A DNA stretch of 64,000 nucleotides from Phoenix dactylifera (Eukaryota > Streptophyta > Magnoliopsida > Arecales > Arecaceae): positions 29,896,592-29,960,591 of the forward strand of contig NC_052392.1 in the NCBI RefSeq assembly GCF_009389715.1, written 5' to 3'. The position numbers and the translations under genes are program-made. Shown here piece after piece: positions 35,141 through 47,946 of the stretch; position 1 is the first letter of the stretch; the number at the start of each line of letters is the position of its first letter. The notes below the pieces were generated by a model. It searched no databases, was not told where the DNA came from, and was given only the letters and a program-made list of their open reading frames with translations.

Positions 35141-37020
35141 ATCTAATTTACATGTTACTCTTGTCAAATCAGTTACCACTTATACAACAAATTTCTCTTA
35201 AATTCAAAGAATCTTTGTTCACATAATCATATTCTCAATATTTGATACGTATAATAACCATACGAATATATTTATACTAAAAATCATATAAAACATATCA
35301 TCACATGCCAAACCAAATTTATCAATGTAAATCTCATTACGCAAATCCAGCGGTACAAACCAATAAACATATATATATGGTGACCGAGTACAGATTCTTA
35401 CCTCTATCACAATCTAATTCAACTACAATGCTACCAATCCACACCTAATATATTCGGTCAATTTAATATTAATATGACACCAACTTATCATTTATCAATC
35501 ACTCGCCTTATTAATAAATCATTTATTCAGTAATTACCTAATTTTAGAGTTTTAATATTTAAATTACACATATTCTCTAATTTTTTTAATTAAAAATTAA
35601 AAAAGGGTCAGAGTCTTACCTCAATTTAGAAATTGGAGTATGAGATCTTGTTGGGCTTCTTCCAACCTAGATAACTGCAGCCCATACTCACTATGAAAAT
35701 AGATTCATATAGAAAGATATACGATGCCAGTTAGATAACAATGTCCAATTGTTCGAATCAGTCAGTACAACATAATCCAATTCATCTGATAAAGATACAT
35801 ATATCCAATCAAAAAAAAGGTAATAGATTATGGGTTATCAATTATAGGTCCAATGGTAGCTGACAATAGTCGGGTGCAAGATGCACAGGGTTGACTAAGT
35901 AGCAGCATCCGACGATCCATGTCGGTCCACTCTGGCCAATCAAGCCAATCAAATCATGAAATGAGAATCAGACTATGGTTCAGATAACACAATGGGGATT
36001 CATGATGATAAAGTTCAGCGGTGCTCAGCAATAGTTGAAGTAAGGCTAGCGCAATAGGTGGTCGCAACGACACTGGTCCAGGACCATCTATTGAGTCGAT
36101 TCAGATCCATAATGAAAACATCTGGGACCCTCCTGCTGGTCCATAGAATCATGCAAAGAGAGAGAACAAATGAAGAGAAATCAAGAGAGAGAGAGGAGAT
36201 ATAAAGAGGGAGAGAGAAAAGAGGAGCAAGAAAGAAGAGGCTCTCTTCTTCCTCAAAATAAGGGAGAGTCGTTCCCTCCCTCTCTACTCAGATCAGAGTG
36301 TGGCAGCCACCAAGGCGGGCCAACCCCCGTTGATGATGGCCACTAGCGGCTCTTCGGTCGCGACACCACTGACGACGGTGGTCGGCCGGTGCGAAGAAGG
36401 GAAGAAGAAGAAGATGGATCATAATCATGGGAAAACTCGGCTTAGATCATCCCTAACCAAAGGCCACACAACTTTAAGTGTCTCGGAAGGTGGTGAAGCT
36501 CGGCAAAACTAGGCGGCCAGCAGCGTCGAAACCCAAAAAAAGGGGGCCGAAACAGGGCACCCTATTTTTGGATAAAATCCCAGCGATTCGCCGGCCCAAA
36601 ATCAAAGAAAATCACGGCTAGAAAATGAGAAGAAGAAAAGAGGAAGAGCGGCTTGGTCCTACCTCAATTGGGTGAAGATCCAGTGAGGAATTAAGGAAGA
36701 GACTTGGAGAAGAATACTTGGAATTGGCGGTGATTCCTAGCGATTCTAGTAGTGGAAATCGAAGGAGGAGAAAGGAGCTTTAAATAGAGGAAGTCCTCGA
36801 GTAGGGATCGCCTTAGGAATCCCGGAGTCCGGCGATATCGGAGGAAGAAGAAGACTCTGATTGGGAGTATTCTCCTCCTCCCAATCGCGAGAAACAGGGC
36901 TCGCTATGATTGCAAATGGACCTTGGCCTCTTGGAACTGGCTTCTACATAGGATTGAATTGGGCTTGGCTTCTTCAGGCCAGCCCACATGCCCACAAGAC
37001 TGAGCTATATAACTGTGTTA
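35141..37020 (-). mobile_element. LTR-like sequence, probable
   Basis: Read on the - strand, it starts near TGTAATAACACAGTTATATAGC at about 37023 and continues without coding frames. It breaks into a Copia integrase remnant right at that point, as an inserted LTR would. About 36230-37020 recurs at 42770-43570. The far end is unclear. Confidence 0.45.
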
Positions 37021-37029
37021 TTACACTTA

Positions 37030-37450
37030 TATAGGCACTTTCATACTTTAAGGTAATCTATCCTTTGAGTTTTGCTTTTTCAAATCACAAAAGGTGTCAT
37101 TTTGCTATCCTTAAAAGATACCCTATTCAAGATGTAATAGGCTGAAAGCAACACTCCCTTCCAAAAATTCTTGGGTGTATAACTAATTAACATTGAGTTA
37201 ATCATATCGGTTGAGGTTCAAATTTTCCAATCTACCACATCATTAATCTAAAGGGAATAAAGAGTAACCTCTAGATTAATCTCATATTCTTAATAGAGTT
37301 GCATCATTTCATTAAGGTAAACTCACCACCTCGGTCAAATCTAGTTCTCTGGTACTAACCATTTAAAATATTAAATTACAACCATCTAGTCAAAAGTATG
37401 AATGACTCAAAAAAAAATATAAGGTACCAAAACATCTCCCAAATAAGAAC
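37030..37450 (-). mobile_element. Copia integrase remnant, copy 1
   Basis: On the - strand, with stops, the text reads GGEFT-like, NRSNSIKNMRLI, SMLISYTPKNFWKGVLLSAY, YILNRV and DYLKV. This matches the end of a Copia integrase core. It stops where the LTR-like sequence begins. Confidence 0.65.
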
Positions 37451-37759
37451 ATATATAGTTTTTTTTCTCTTCTCAAAAAGAAACATATGCAGTTCTCACA
37501 TTCACTCTAATAACAAAATTTTACTCTCTCTTTAATGATTAAAGTTCCATTGTGAGTTAGTTTCACTTCCTATAAATTTAGAATACCATTTGAGATTATT
37601 TTTAGGAGTTACATATTAGAGATTAGCTGAGATTATTTTGAGTAGGAGACTACGTACTAAAGTGTATAATTCTTTCTTTCTATGCATTTTAAGTAGTATA
37701 GATGATGATCAACTACACATAACTCCAATTTAGATAATCTATCATTATGTCGGGGTATG

Positions 37760-38039
37760 CCATCTATCAGTGAATCGACAATGACATAAGCCAAGTCTGA
37801 TATGGTTCATCCATGTTTCCTAGATGATTTCTTTGTGGACTCGGTTGACCCTTGTAGAGGGTCGTGGACCAGTATTGCTGCAACCACCCATCATGCTAGC
37901 CTCCTCCTCGATTTTCATCGGCCATCCATGGACCTATTAGCAACCCCTCGTGTGTTACCCTTGTCCAAATTAGACTGTCAATTCCTTGAAATAGTGAGTT
38001 GATATCCAAATCTGAATTACTTAGGCTGCAAGCACTGTG
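37760..38039. other. No gene recognised
   Basis: A short open frame (37802-38002, +) shows no family resemblance. It lies between the Copia remnant and the duplicated LecRK flank. Confidence 0.35.
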
Positions 38040-40535
38040 ACCTAGCTAGTCGTGTCCTTTTTTTCTTTCTTGAATTGTTCCACCATTAATTGTTTTTATT
38101 ATAATTTTTAGATTAGGTATAATCAACTAGACGAGAATACATTGAGCCAATAGACTTTTGCTCTGATCTCTAAATCAAGATCAATCCCTAATTTCTTTAT
38201 TTATTAGTCCTATATTAGATAAGATCGAAAAAGTAAGGATGAAAATGATTTGGATGTCAAAATTCTGAATTAGGAACTAGCAATGATTGGTTAATTGTTA
38301 TTGCTAATGATTGGTTAAGAACAACTTGGTTTCATATTGATTTTTAATTAGACATGTTAGGTGTGGATTAGTAGCATTGTAGCTGAATTATGGACAATAG
38401 GTAAGAACCCCAGTACATGATCACAAATATATATTACTTTTGAATTTATTTTTTTGGATTTGTATTGTTGGTTTTGTATCATTGGATTTTGATTGATGAA
38501 TTCGGTTTGCATGAGATGATACCATTTGGTATGAGCATATTTATGTATTTATTATATATGGATATCAGCTATTGAAAACATGACTATATAAAGGGTGACA
38601 CTATTAAATTGAATTGATTTGATAAGAATAATATGTAATAATCAGACGGATTAGAAATGGTTTGGACTAATTTCATCATGTGGATAGTCTACACGAGCTT
38701 ATGCGTAAGATATCCTCCATGAGCTTATGCGGGGCGTAGTCTCGACGGGTTTTTTGCATGAAATAGCCTCCACGAGCTTATGCGTGTGATAGCCTCCGTT
38801 GGCTTGTACTTGAAAACTTTATTTATCAGTCATGGTCAGGGGCATGATTTTGGTTAGTCCAAAGCTGAAAAATAAATTGTTATAGAACTTGGAATTGAGA
38901 TAATGAGAAACGGATGATAAGACACATGAAACCAATGCTGAATAAAAGGTTTTACCTATTGGTATTTATCATATATATCTCTTTTGATAAGATGGATATT
39001 TCATGTATATTTATGTGGATATTTGTCAATTTAATTGAGTTTTGTTGAATGTTTGAAAAGAGATTTCATAATTTATGTTTTCACACTAATATTACTTATT
39101 ACTATTTTTCTAGAAATATGGAAATTCTTACTGAGCTGTAATGCTCACATCACCTTTTTCTTTCCATTTTAGAATTGAATGATGCTTAGTTTTTTATTAT
39201 AGTTGGGGTCATAGATGAAAGAATGAATAGATGGAGCATCATGGATACCGGTCGAATGATTGAATACTGTAATTGTATAAGTTTTGTTACTTGTCATGAA
39301 TTAAGATTATTATTGTTCACAGATATTGAGATTGTAATAAATTATCAAATCTTACATATTCCCTGGAGTCTTGTTTTATAGAGTGTGCGACCATGTCATT
39401 TGGCCAATCCAGATAATAGATTTGGGGTACGATATATAATTAAATGGTGAGCCATCAATTCAAGGGCACACCAAAATTTAGAGGAACGTGCATACACTTA
39501 TAGTTGTAGTCCACCCAGGTTTCTAACGTCACCTGTTTTTATGAAATTTATCACATCAACTATGCAAAGATGCGAAATATAGTACCTACTCTCCACTGGC
39601 CGGCGGAACTTTTGTTGGACTCTTAGAAACAATAACGGGATCTGTAATTTGATCCATGCCAAGGCTGAAAGAATGAAAAATACTAAACTAACATGAGGAC
39701 GGACTAATAGTCCAGAAATATCACTAACTCCAAAAAAGCTTCCGTCACCGAACCCTAGTAACCAACGGATCTTGTACAACAATCTTGACTTCTCTAGATA
39801 TGTTCATACGGCGTCCTATGAGACCCAGCGACTTGAAGAGTGGGAGCCACTGCAAGAAAGCTTTAATTGGCGATGTGCGACTGCACCCAAATGAGCCGTC
39901 AAGGAAGTCGTCCCGTCCAGCCGTCGCATTCCATTACGTGTTACTCGAGAAAACTTGCATGCTCGGGTCCAATAATCCAATTCATAGACTTGAGAGTTTA
40001 GCCATCTGGTGAGCAGAGTTGGTAATTAAATTGATGCCGGCCTGAACACTTCTGGACCAAGTCTTGGATATCCCAGAGCTGAGGTAATTGCCCAAGTCTT
40101 GGCCGTAACACTTCTGGACCAAGTCTTCTGCTCTAAGCCACCCAAATGAGGTTAAGTTATTATCCGTGGAAGGGCCACCTACAGGCAAGTGATCCAAAAC
40201 CCTTAGGCCTGGTTTGGAAGCGGAATAAGCAATCCTTGGAGGATAGGTTGCTGTGATGCTCAATGAGAATACATGGTTATAGGGTAAAGTGGGCAATCAC
40301 AGGATTAGGGCTTTTCATTGTTTGGATCCACTTTGAGCCGTTCTATTCGCGCTTATCTTGATATGCCCCTACAGAAATGAACGGCTGTCATTTGCGCCGT
40401 GCACTGCGGTGTAGGATGTAATTTCTCCTTCAGAATGACTATGCCCCAACTAACCTTTTGTTGACGAAGTTACAGCTCCCTCGTCATTCTACCACTCAAA
40501 AATCGAGCTCGGCAAGCCTCCTTCGCTTCCCAACA
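38040..40535. repeat. LecRK 5' flanking block, copy 3
   Basis: 38040-40090 is collinear with 2646-4672, including the TTATGCGT minisatellite at 38690-38810. 40290-40535 matches 19650-19885, the proximal leader of the disrupted LecRK. Between them (40090-40290) a small internal repeat of TTCTGGACCAAGTCTT occurs. A TTGAC core (W-box type) is at about 40461. Confidence 0.8.
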
Positions 40536-42122
40536 ATGGCTCCCTGCAACTCTAGATCTCTTCAAATCTTAGTCCTCCTCTTTCAGTTGTTATCCATCGT
40601 GATCCCTCTTGCAAGCCCACTCTCCTTCAACCTTACTGGCGATAAACTGGGCAAACCGAACATAAACTTCTCTGGCGACGCCTACGTTGACAACATCGTT
40701 GTCCAACTCACCAGCAACCAGCAGGCGCCTTCCCTTAACCATAGCTTTGGAAGCGCCACATATTCCGAACCGGTGCCTCTCTGGGATAAAGCTTCAGGAA
40801 CGCTTGCCAACTTCACAACAAATTTCATATTCTCTATCGACAGCTTCGGACAAAATATAAGTGCCGATGGGCTTGCCTTCTTCCTCTCTCCCATCCCTTT
40901 AGAGGGAAATTATTTTTTTGGTGGAACTTTTGGACTATTTCTAGATGATTTGGTGGCTGTCGAATTTGATAGCTTCAAGAACCCTGAGTACAACGATTCG
41001 AGCTACAACCATGTGGGCATCGACACTTGGTCCGTGGTTTCCATCGACTGGGTGGACTTGAATGCTAGCATCAGAGAGAATGAACAATTCATTGCATCCA
41101 TTAGTTACGATGCTGTTACTCAAAATTTGAGCGTCTTCCTCAGTAATGCTTCAGATCCTGGGAGGAATTGGAGCCTGTTTCATGTTGTGGACTTGAGGGA
41201 CCACCTGCCTGAGAATGTAGCCATTGGTTTCTCAGCTGCCAGTTTATTGCTCAAATACGAGTCGCATACCATCTATTCCTGGGATTTCAATTCCTCCAAG
41301 TTGGGTTCGCAAGATCTTGCTCCCAGTCCTGGACCTAGTCCAACTAATGAAACTTCCGAAGGCAAGAAGAAGAGTAAGATGGGCCTGGTGGTGGGGCTTG
41401 CTGTTGGTTTTGGGATCTTGCTATGTGGGTTGGGTTTGGTGTGGTCTGCAGTATCGCGTAAGAGGGCCAGGGGAGGGATCGAAGAAAAAGAACAGAAGGC
41501 TCTTGAATTGTCCATCAATAATGCATTCGAGAGAGGTGGCGGCCCTAGGAAATTTTCTTATGGTGCACTCGCGATTGCAACCAGAAATTTTGTTAAGGAG
41601 GCAAAGCTTGGGGAAGGAGGTTTCGGGGAGGTTTACATGGGAGTGTTGGATGATACGAAGCAAGAAGTGGCAATCAAGAGGATTTCTAGAGATTCTAAGC
41701 AAGGGAAGAAGGAGTATATATCGGAAGTCACGATTATAAGCCGGCTGCGGCATCGCAATCTTGTACAACTCATCGGCTACTGCCATCAAAAAGGGGATTT
41801 GTTGCTTGTCTATGAGTACATGTCGAACAAAAGCCTCGATCACCATCTAGACAGCGACGAGCGATTGCTAACATGGCCAGAGAGGTACGAGATCGCATCC
41901 GGGTTGGCCTCGGCACTGCTCTATCTTCATGAAGAGTGGGAGCAGTGCGTGGTCCATAGAGATGTCAAGCCGAGCAACGTGATGTTGGATTCAGGGTTCA
42001 ATGCTAAACTCGGTGACTTTGGGCTCGCAAGGCTTGTGGATCATGACAGTAACATGCAAACAACGATTATGGCTGGGACCAGGGGATATATCGCACCTGA
42101 ATATGCTACCACAGGTAAGTAA
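40536..42122 (+). CDS. L-type lectin receptor kinase lacking its last exon
   Basis: Exon 1 (40536-42114) is fully open. It has a signal peptide, lectin domain with EFDSFKNPEYND near residue 142, a linker with SPGPSPTNETSE, membrane helix near 282-306, [21 protein letters not shown] and APEY. The donor ACAG^GTAAGT is intact. If not spliced, the frame adds two codons and stops at TAA 42120-42122, giving about 528 residues. The expected exon 2 (SDVYSFGVV...) is not found before the next gene; intron homology ends at about 42767. The ATG at 40536 matches the paralogues; an in-frame ATG at 40458 is less likely. The kinase would lack the second half of its C-lobe and is probably inactive, or the gene is a pseudogene. 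Confidence 0.85.
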   Translation: MAPCNSRSLQILVLLFQLLSIVIPLASPLSFNLTGDKLGKPNINFSGDAYVDNIVVQLTSNQQAPSLNHSFGSATYSEPVPLWDKASGTLANFTTNFIFSIDSFGQNISADGLAFFLSPIPLEGNYFFGGTFGLFLDDLVAVEFDSFKNPEYNDSSYNHVGIDTWSVVSIDWVDLNASIRENEQFIASISYDAVTQNLSVFLSNASDPGRNWSLFHVVDLRDHLPENVAIGFSAASLLLKYESHTIYSWDFNSSKLGSQDLAPSPGPSPTNETSEGKKKSKMGLVVGLAVGFGILLCGLGLVWSAVSRKRARGGIEEKEQKALELSINNAFERGGGPRKFSYGALAIATRNFVKEAKLGEGGFGEVYMGVLDDTKQEVAIKRISRDSKQGKKEYISEVTIISRLRHRNLVQLIGYCHQKGDLLLVYEYMSNKSLDHHLDSDERLLTWPERYEIASGLASALLYLHEEWEQCVVHRDVKPSNVMLDSGFNAKLGDFGLARLVDHDSNMQTTIMAGTRGYIAPEYATTGK

Positions 42123-42767
42123 TATGATAATTCTAGCTGCAATTGAATGCTCTGATCTGAATGAATGCTTTTCTGATGGAAACAATAGAAATAGATATTA
42201 TTTATGCTAGGTAGAGCTGAACTGGCTGGTTGTGGGTGGGCCTAGAACAAGGAAAATGGCTCTTTGAGCCCATAGCAACCCTGCGGTCTAGGCCTACCAT
42301 GTGTAATCATCAGCTCTGCAAAAAGATAAGAGTGAAAGACCAATCACTGCTATCCCAATTTTATCAATAGCCAGGCTTGATTTTGGCTTGCAAAGAATCT
42401 AATAGTCTGATTTGCAGAGAATTTTACCACTAATCTTCTCTCCCTATTGTATTTGAAGAAAACTAAAGCCCCTCTATGTGCATGATAGGAAGTTAAATTC
42501 AAATGAAGTTTTGTTTTGTGACTGATGTCCTTTTGGCCACAGATAATCTTCTACCCACAAATTTATGCCCGAAAAAATTAGGTTAACGAAGTTTCTTCGG
42601 TCAAGCTTGTCTAACCCAATAGTGAATTGGTCCAGCCTATACAAAAGCCACCCTGGGGGCTTACTCCATCAACCATAGTACCCAAGAATAACCCAAGCTA
42701 GCATGGCTCAATATGAACACAAACATGACAATATCAAGTCTGCATCATAGTTGATTTGTTTAGTTGG
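42115..42767 (+). other. Remaining LecRK intron sequence
   Basis: It matches the introns at 21966-22640 and 10021-10730 base for base over most of its length, then stops at TTGTTTAGTTGGA. The sister introns continue for about 85 more bases to the acceptor and exon 2. Confidence 0.8.
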
Positions 42768-44290
42768 ATTTCCCTCTTCTTTTGCAAAACAATTCTCTCC
42801 CTCTCTTCTCGGATCCGAGGGTGGTAAACACCAAGGCGGCCCAACCCCCTCCAACAACGGCCACTGGCAGCTCTTCGGCCATGGCACCACTAGCGACGGT
42901 GGTCGGCCGGCGCGTAGAAGGAAAGAAGAAGATGGATCATAATCATGGAAAACTCGGCATAGATCACGGCCGATCTCCCTGACCGACGGCCACACATCCT
43001 CAGCTGTCTCAGAAGGTGGTGAAGTTTGGCAAAACTCGGTAGCCGACAGCGGCGAAACCTGAAAGAAAAGGGGCCGAAATAGGACACCCTATTTTTGGAT
43101 GAAATTCCGACGATTCACCGGATCAAAATCAAAGGAAATCATGGATAGAAGACCGAAAGAAGAAAAGAGGAAGAGCAGCTTAGTCCTACCTTAGTCTGGT
43201 GAAGATCCAATGAGGAATCAAGGAGGAGACTCAGAGAAGAAAACTTGAAATCGGCGGCGATTTCCGACGATTCTGGTGGTGAAAATTGAAGGAGGAGGAA
43301 GGTGCTTTAAATAGAGGAAGTCCTCGAGTTGGGATCGCCTTGGGACTTCCGAAGTCTAGCGATATCGGAGGAGGAAAAAGACTCTGATCAAGAGTCTTCT
43401 TCTCCTCCTAATCGCAAGCAACAGGGCTTGCTATGATTGCAAATGGACCTTGGCCTCTTAGACCGGCCCATTAGCCCACGGAACTGGCTTTTGCACAGAA
43501 TTGGCTTGGGCTTGGCCTCTTCGGGCCAGCCCACAAGCCCACAGGATTGGGCTATTTAACTGGGTTATTACACTTATAGAGGCACTTTCATACTTTAAGG
43601 TAATCTATCCTTTAAGTTCTGCTTTTCCAAATCACAAAAGATATCGTTTTGCTATCCTTAAAAAATACCCTCTTCAAGATGTAATAGGCTGAAAGCCACG
43701 CTTTCTTCCAAAAATTCTTGGGTGTGTAACTAATTAATATTGAGTTAGTCATATATGTTAAGGTTCAATTTTTCCAAACTGCTACCTCTTTAATCTAAAG
43801 GGAATAAAGAGTAACCTTCAGATTAATCTCATATTCTTAATAGAGTTGGATCGATTCATTGAGGTAAACTCACCACCTCGGTCAAATCTAGTTCTCTAGT
43901 ATTAACCATTTAAAATTTTAAATTACAACCATCTAGTCAAAATTGTGAATGACTCAAAAAAAATATAAGGTATGAAAACATCTCCCAAATAAGAACATAT
44001 ATAGTTTTTTTCTCTTCTCAAAATGAAACATATGCCGTTCTCACATTCACTCTAATAACAAAATTTTACCCTCTCATCAATGATTAAAGCTCCATTGTGA
44101 GTTTAGTTTCGCTTCCTATAAATTTATAGGAGTTACATATTAGAGATTAGCTAAGATTATTTTGAGTAGGAGACTACGTACTAAAGTGTATAATTCTTGC
44201 TTTCTTTGCATTTTAAGTAGCATAGATGATGATCAACTACACATAACTCCAATTTAGATAATCTATCATTGTATTTCTTATCGGAGAATT
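42768..44290 (-). mobile_element. LTR-like plus Copia integrase composite, copy 2
   Basis: It is collinear with 36230-37750: ACGGTGGTCGGCCGG, GATCGCCTT, AACTAATTAA and the integrase remnant at 43580-43990 all recur in the same order and strand. It sits exactly where the LecRK gene should have its last exon. Minor indels separate the copies. Confidence 0.75.
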
Positions 44291-44970
44291 AGAAGTTAGT
44301 ACATGCATATTAATGTGTACATGTATTTTGAAGACCCTCCTACAAATGCATCAATTAGAGCCAGATCAGCAAATAAATTTATATGTTAAACTGTCTCGAT
44401 TTCGAGAGGCCAGCCCACCATGGCTTCAGCCATCTTCGTACGGGTCTCGTAACTGAAAATGATAGTAACATGTCAATCATTATAAAAATTATCCATTCTT
44501 AATCAGCCAATCATATGCTGCAATCTCAAGCAAGCACAAAACCCATTCATGGTACACCGGGAACCAGGGTCGTCGGAGATCCCCATATACCTGCTATTGA
44601 AAACCGTAACACCATAGCATGTGAGAGCCCCCAATTTCCTCCTGGCCTGGGAATTGCAAGTCCAGGTGGATCAGCGATCAGCCTTCTCCTGCTCTCCCTC
44701 ATAATTCGGAAATAAAAAAAAAGGTCGATGAGTTCTTTTCCGTGTACGCCACGTTGTAAAAAGTCATCTCCTCATTATCTCCGTGATTTATTGCAAAGTA
44801 AGCATCATCTACTTCCTATAGTTCGCTGCATGTTAACTTCATGTGAACTTGATGGAAAGATGAGAAATTTTTTTGGCCGACAGGATCCGAACTCAAAGCT
44901 TGGGCTTCATAAATGGTAGCATGGTTCCTTCACTTCGCGCGAAAACATCGTTAACAACCGATTATCCACA
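44291..44970. other. Upstream region of first GT47 gene
   Basis: No gene is recognised. A small frame at 44515-44715 has no family resemblance and a weak composition. Confidence 0.4.
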
Positions 44971-47117
44971 ATGGCTAATATGAGTTGGAATTCCTCCTTC
45001 ATGCCTCTCCTCCTCCTCTTCCTTCTCCTCTCCTTAGCCATCTTCAATCAGCTCCATTTCCATGGTTTCCATAGCTTTCTCTCGAGCTTGGGGAATAGCC
45101 ACGAGCCTTTCTTCTTCTCACCCTTTACTTCCAATTCACCACCAGGCCATGAGGATCTCCAAGCCCCTCCAAATGACACAGCTAGGCTTTCAAAAAGAGT
45201 AAGTACAAGAGTCAGACTGTTGTCTTTATATTATAGAAGTGTAAGTTTACTCCATAAAAGAAAGAAGTTGGAGTTTGGTTGAGTCATTTGGTATGGTTTC
45301 TTTGGCAGGTCAAAGTGGGGATTATAGAAGAGGGTCTGGCAAGGGCTCGCAACTCCATTCGGCATGCAGCGCTTGCTCGCAATTATACTACGAGCAAAGT
45401 GGAGGACTTCATCCCGAGGGGTGCCGTATACCGCAATGCCCATGCCTTTCATCAGTTAAGAGCAGAACACCATTCTAACTAATAGCCTTGGTTGCATTTC
45501 CTTCTTGATACTTTTTTTATCAGCAGAAAGTTGGAACTTCCTTTGTAATTACAAAAGCAGAGTGACAAGGAATTTTGTCTTGCTCTGCTCAATATGCATG
45601 CGTGTTGGTGCGGATTGGTCTTTTCCCCAATTCTCTCAAAAAACAGAAGCTTGTCTTTGTGTAGTTTCATGGGATGTTGACATTCTATTAAATCATATAT
45701 TCTTATGCCCTGTGGAGAATTTTAAGCACTAAACTCTTATTAAAAAGAGCAGCCTGCTCATTTACCAAAAAAAAAAAAGAACAACCTACTCCAATAATGT
45801 TTAGAATTAGTTCTTTAGCAGTGCCCCGAGTAAAAGAAGCTCTTTCTCACCATCGCTGCTCAAATGCAATTTCAAGCTCCAGTAAGTAGCTTTTAACTTT
45901 GCACATTTTTCTGGATCCAGGTTCCTCTATGGTGTGGTACGCATTTTACACTTTAAAATATTGCACAGTGTTCGATGGCAACCATCAGGAGGCCAACGGC
46001 TATCAACAGCATTATGTCTTTCATGATGCATGAGGTCGTTTTGTTTGATAGCCATCAGTCTTCTTGATCAGATAATGTGGTAGCTATCGATCATCGTATG
46101 GCACTCTGCAGTGCACCGCGGAAGATCTGTGCTTATTTCCTAACCTACGATCACAAGAATTTTGGTTTGTTTAATCACATACATCACAATTTCCCTTTGA
46201 AATGATCTCCGTGAACTTGCCTGAACTTTCACCAACGGCTGTTAGCATCATCAGCTATCGAAATTCTCTATTACTATGTAAAGCTAATTAACTCAATTTT
46301 GTGTCCACATTGATGCGATTGATTTAGGAGCTACATTGAGATGGAGAAGAGATTCAAGGTGTGGACGTACAAGGAAGGAGAGCCCCCAATAATCCATGGG
46401 GGACCAGGCGCCAGCATCTATGCCATTGAAGGCCACTTCATTAGTGAAATAGAAGATAAGAAAAACCCGTTCAGGGCTCGCCATCCTGATGAAGCCCATG
46501 TCTTCTTTCTCCCATTCAGCGTGGTGAACATTGTTCAATATGTCTTCAAGCCTAAAGTTAGTGATTACTGGGGTCCCCTGAAGAGATTAATTGCGGACTA
46601 CATCGGCGTCGTCTCAGAGAAGTATCCATATTGGAACCGAAGCCTTGGAGCTGATCATTTCATGGTGTCTTGTCATGACTGGGTAATGCTTCTTCTATGT
46701 GAGAGCCATTCATATCATGCAGTCCTCGGAATAACATTTTCTGACTTTATGAAAAATTCTTGAAATGATTCATTGACATTTTAGTCAGTTCATATTACTT
46801 CGCATACAAATCCTGGCTGTTTTTCTTTTTTCTTCTCTTTTTTTTCTTTTTTTCTCACGGAGAGCAGGGTTGAAAACTCTTACTATTCCTGATCCAATTA
46901 TTCATGAATTATCTACACATAATTCAGCACTTGTCTCATATTATTGGATTATAGACTAATGATTTTTGGTAATCACAAATTATTACATAAATAAATGGAT
47001 ACTCATTGTTCATTATCATCTTCTTTTTGATACAAAATTGTCATATTTTCTATTCTTTAAATATTTAATGTATCAAAATTTTCTTGGCTTTTTTTTGACA
47101 GATTTCTGCTGCTACTT

Positions 47118-47152
<35 letters not shown>

Positions 47153-47946
47153 GATTTCTCCCCTAACTTATTATTCCTTGATGTGTAAACTTATGAATAC
47201 ATGATGCAATTTCACTAATAAATTGATTAAAAACTCCAACACAAATTAGACGACTGACACTCCTTTGTGAATGTGCATTTTAGGCTCCACACCTATCAGA
47301 TGCCAACCTTCAACTATATGAGAACTCAATAAGAGTAATTTGCAATGCTAACACATCTGAAGGTTTCAAGCTTGGAAAGGATGTCACACTGCCTGAAGTG
47401 CACCTTCCAGATGGGCTGCTTTCGCAGCCAGTCCGACATCGATCCCTGACCGACCGAACAATTCTTGCATTCTTCGCAGGCGGTTCGCACGGCTATATTA
47501 GAGAGATCCTATTGCACCATTGGCGAGGGAAAGATCAGGAGATTCTTGTGCATGACTACCTTCCAAAGGGTCTAAACTATGCTGCATTGATGAGCAAAAC
47601 CAAGTTTTGCTTGTGTCCAAGTGGATATGAGGTTGCAAGCCCGAGAATTGTGGAGTCAATATTTATGGGATGTGTCCCTGTGATCATCTCTGTGAACTAC
47701 CCCCCTCCTTTTGGTGATGTGCTTGATTGGAGCAAGTTCTCAGTTCAGATACCAGTGGAGAAGATACCAGAGATTAAGACTATACTCCGAGGGATTTCGG
47801 AGAGAAGATACAGGATATTGCAGATGAGGGTGCTGCAAGTGCAGCGACACTTCGTGCTGAACCGTCCGGCAAAGAGGTTTGATGTGATCCACATGGTGTT
47901 GCATTCCATTTGGCTGAGGAGGCTGAATCTGAGGCTTTCCTATTAA
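44971..47946 (+). CDS. GT47 exostosin-domain glycosyltransferase A
   Basis: Four exons: 44971-45198, 45309-45454, 46328-46682 and 47284-47946, all with GT-AG borders. They sum to 1392 bases, 463 residues, in one frame. Residues about 10-27 ([15 protein letters not shown]) form a signal anchor, so it is a type II Golgi protein with a short cytosolic tail. The exostosin domain runs from about 125 to 420: [34 protein letters not shown], then [11 protein letters not shown] and [26 protein letters not shown], the nucleotide-sugar binding part. GT47 enzymes of this type act in plant wall or glycan synthesis; donor and acceptor are unknown. Length fits the family. It has the same exon phases as the copy at 51924. 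Confidence 0.92.
47122..47149. repeat. (CT)n in GT47-A intron 3
   Basis: A run of CT dinucleotides lies upstream of the acceptor at 47283. Confidence 0.9.

Noticed and set aside
44515..44715. Small open frame before GT47-A
   Set aside because: Composition is weak, there is no recognised domain, and no splicing context was found.
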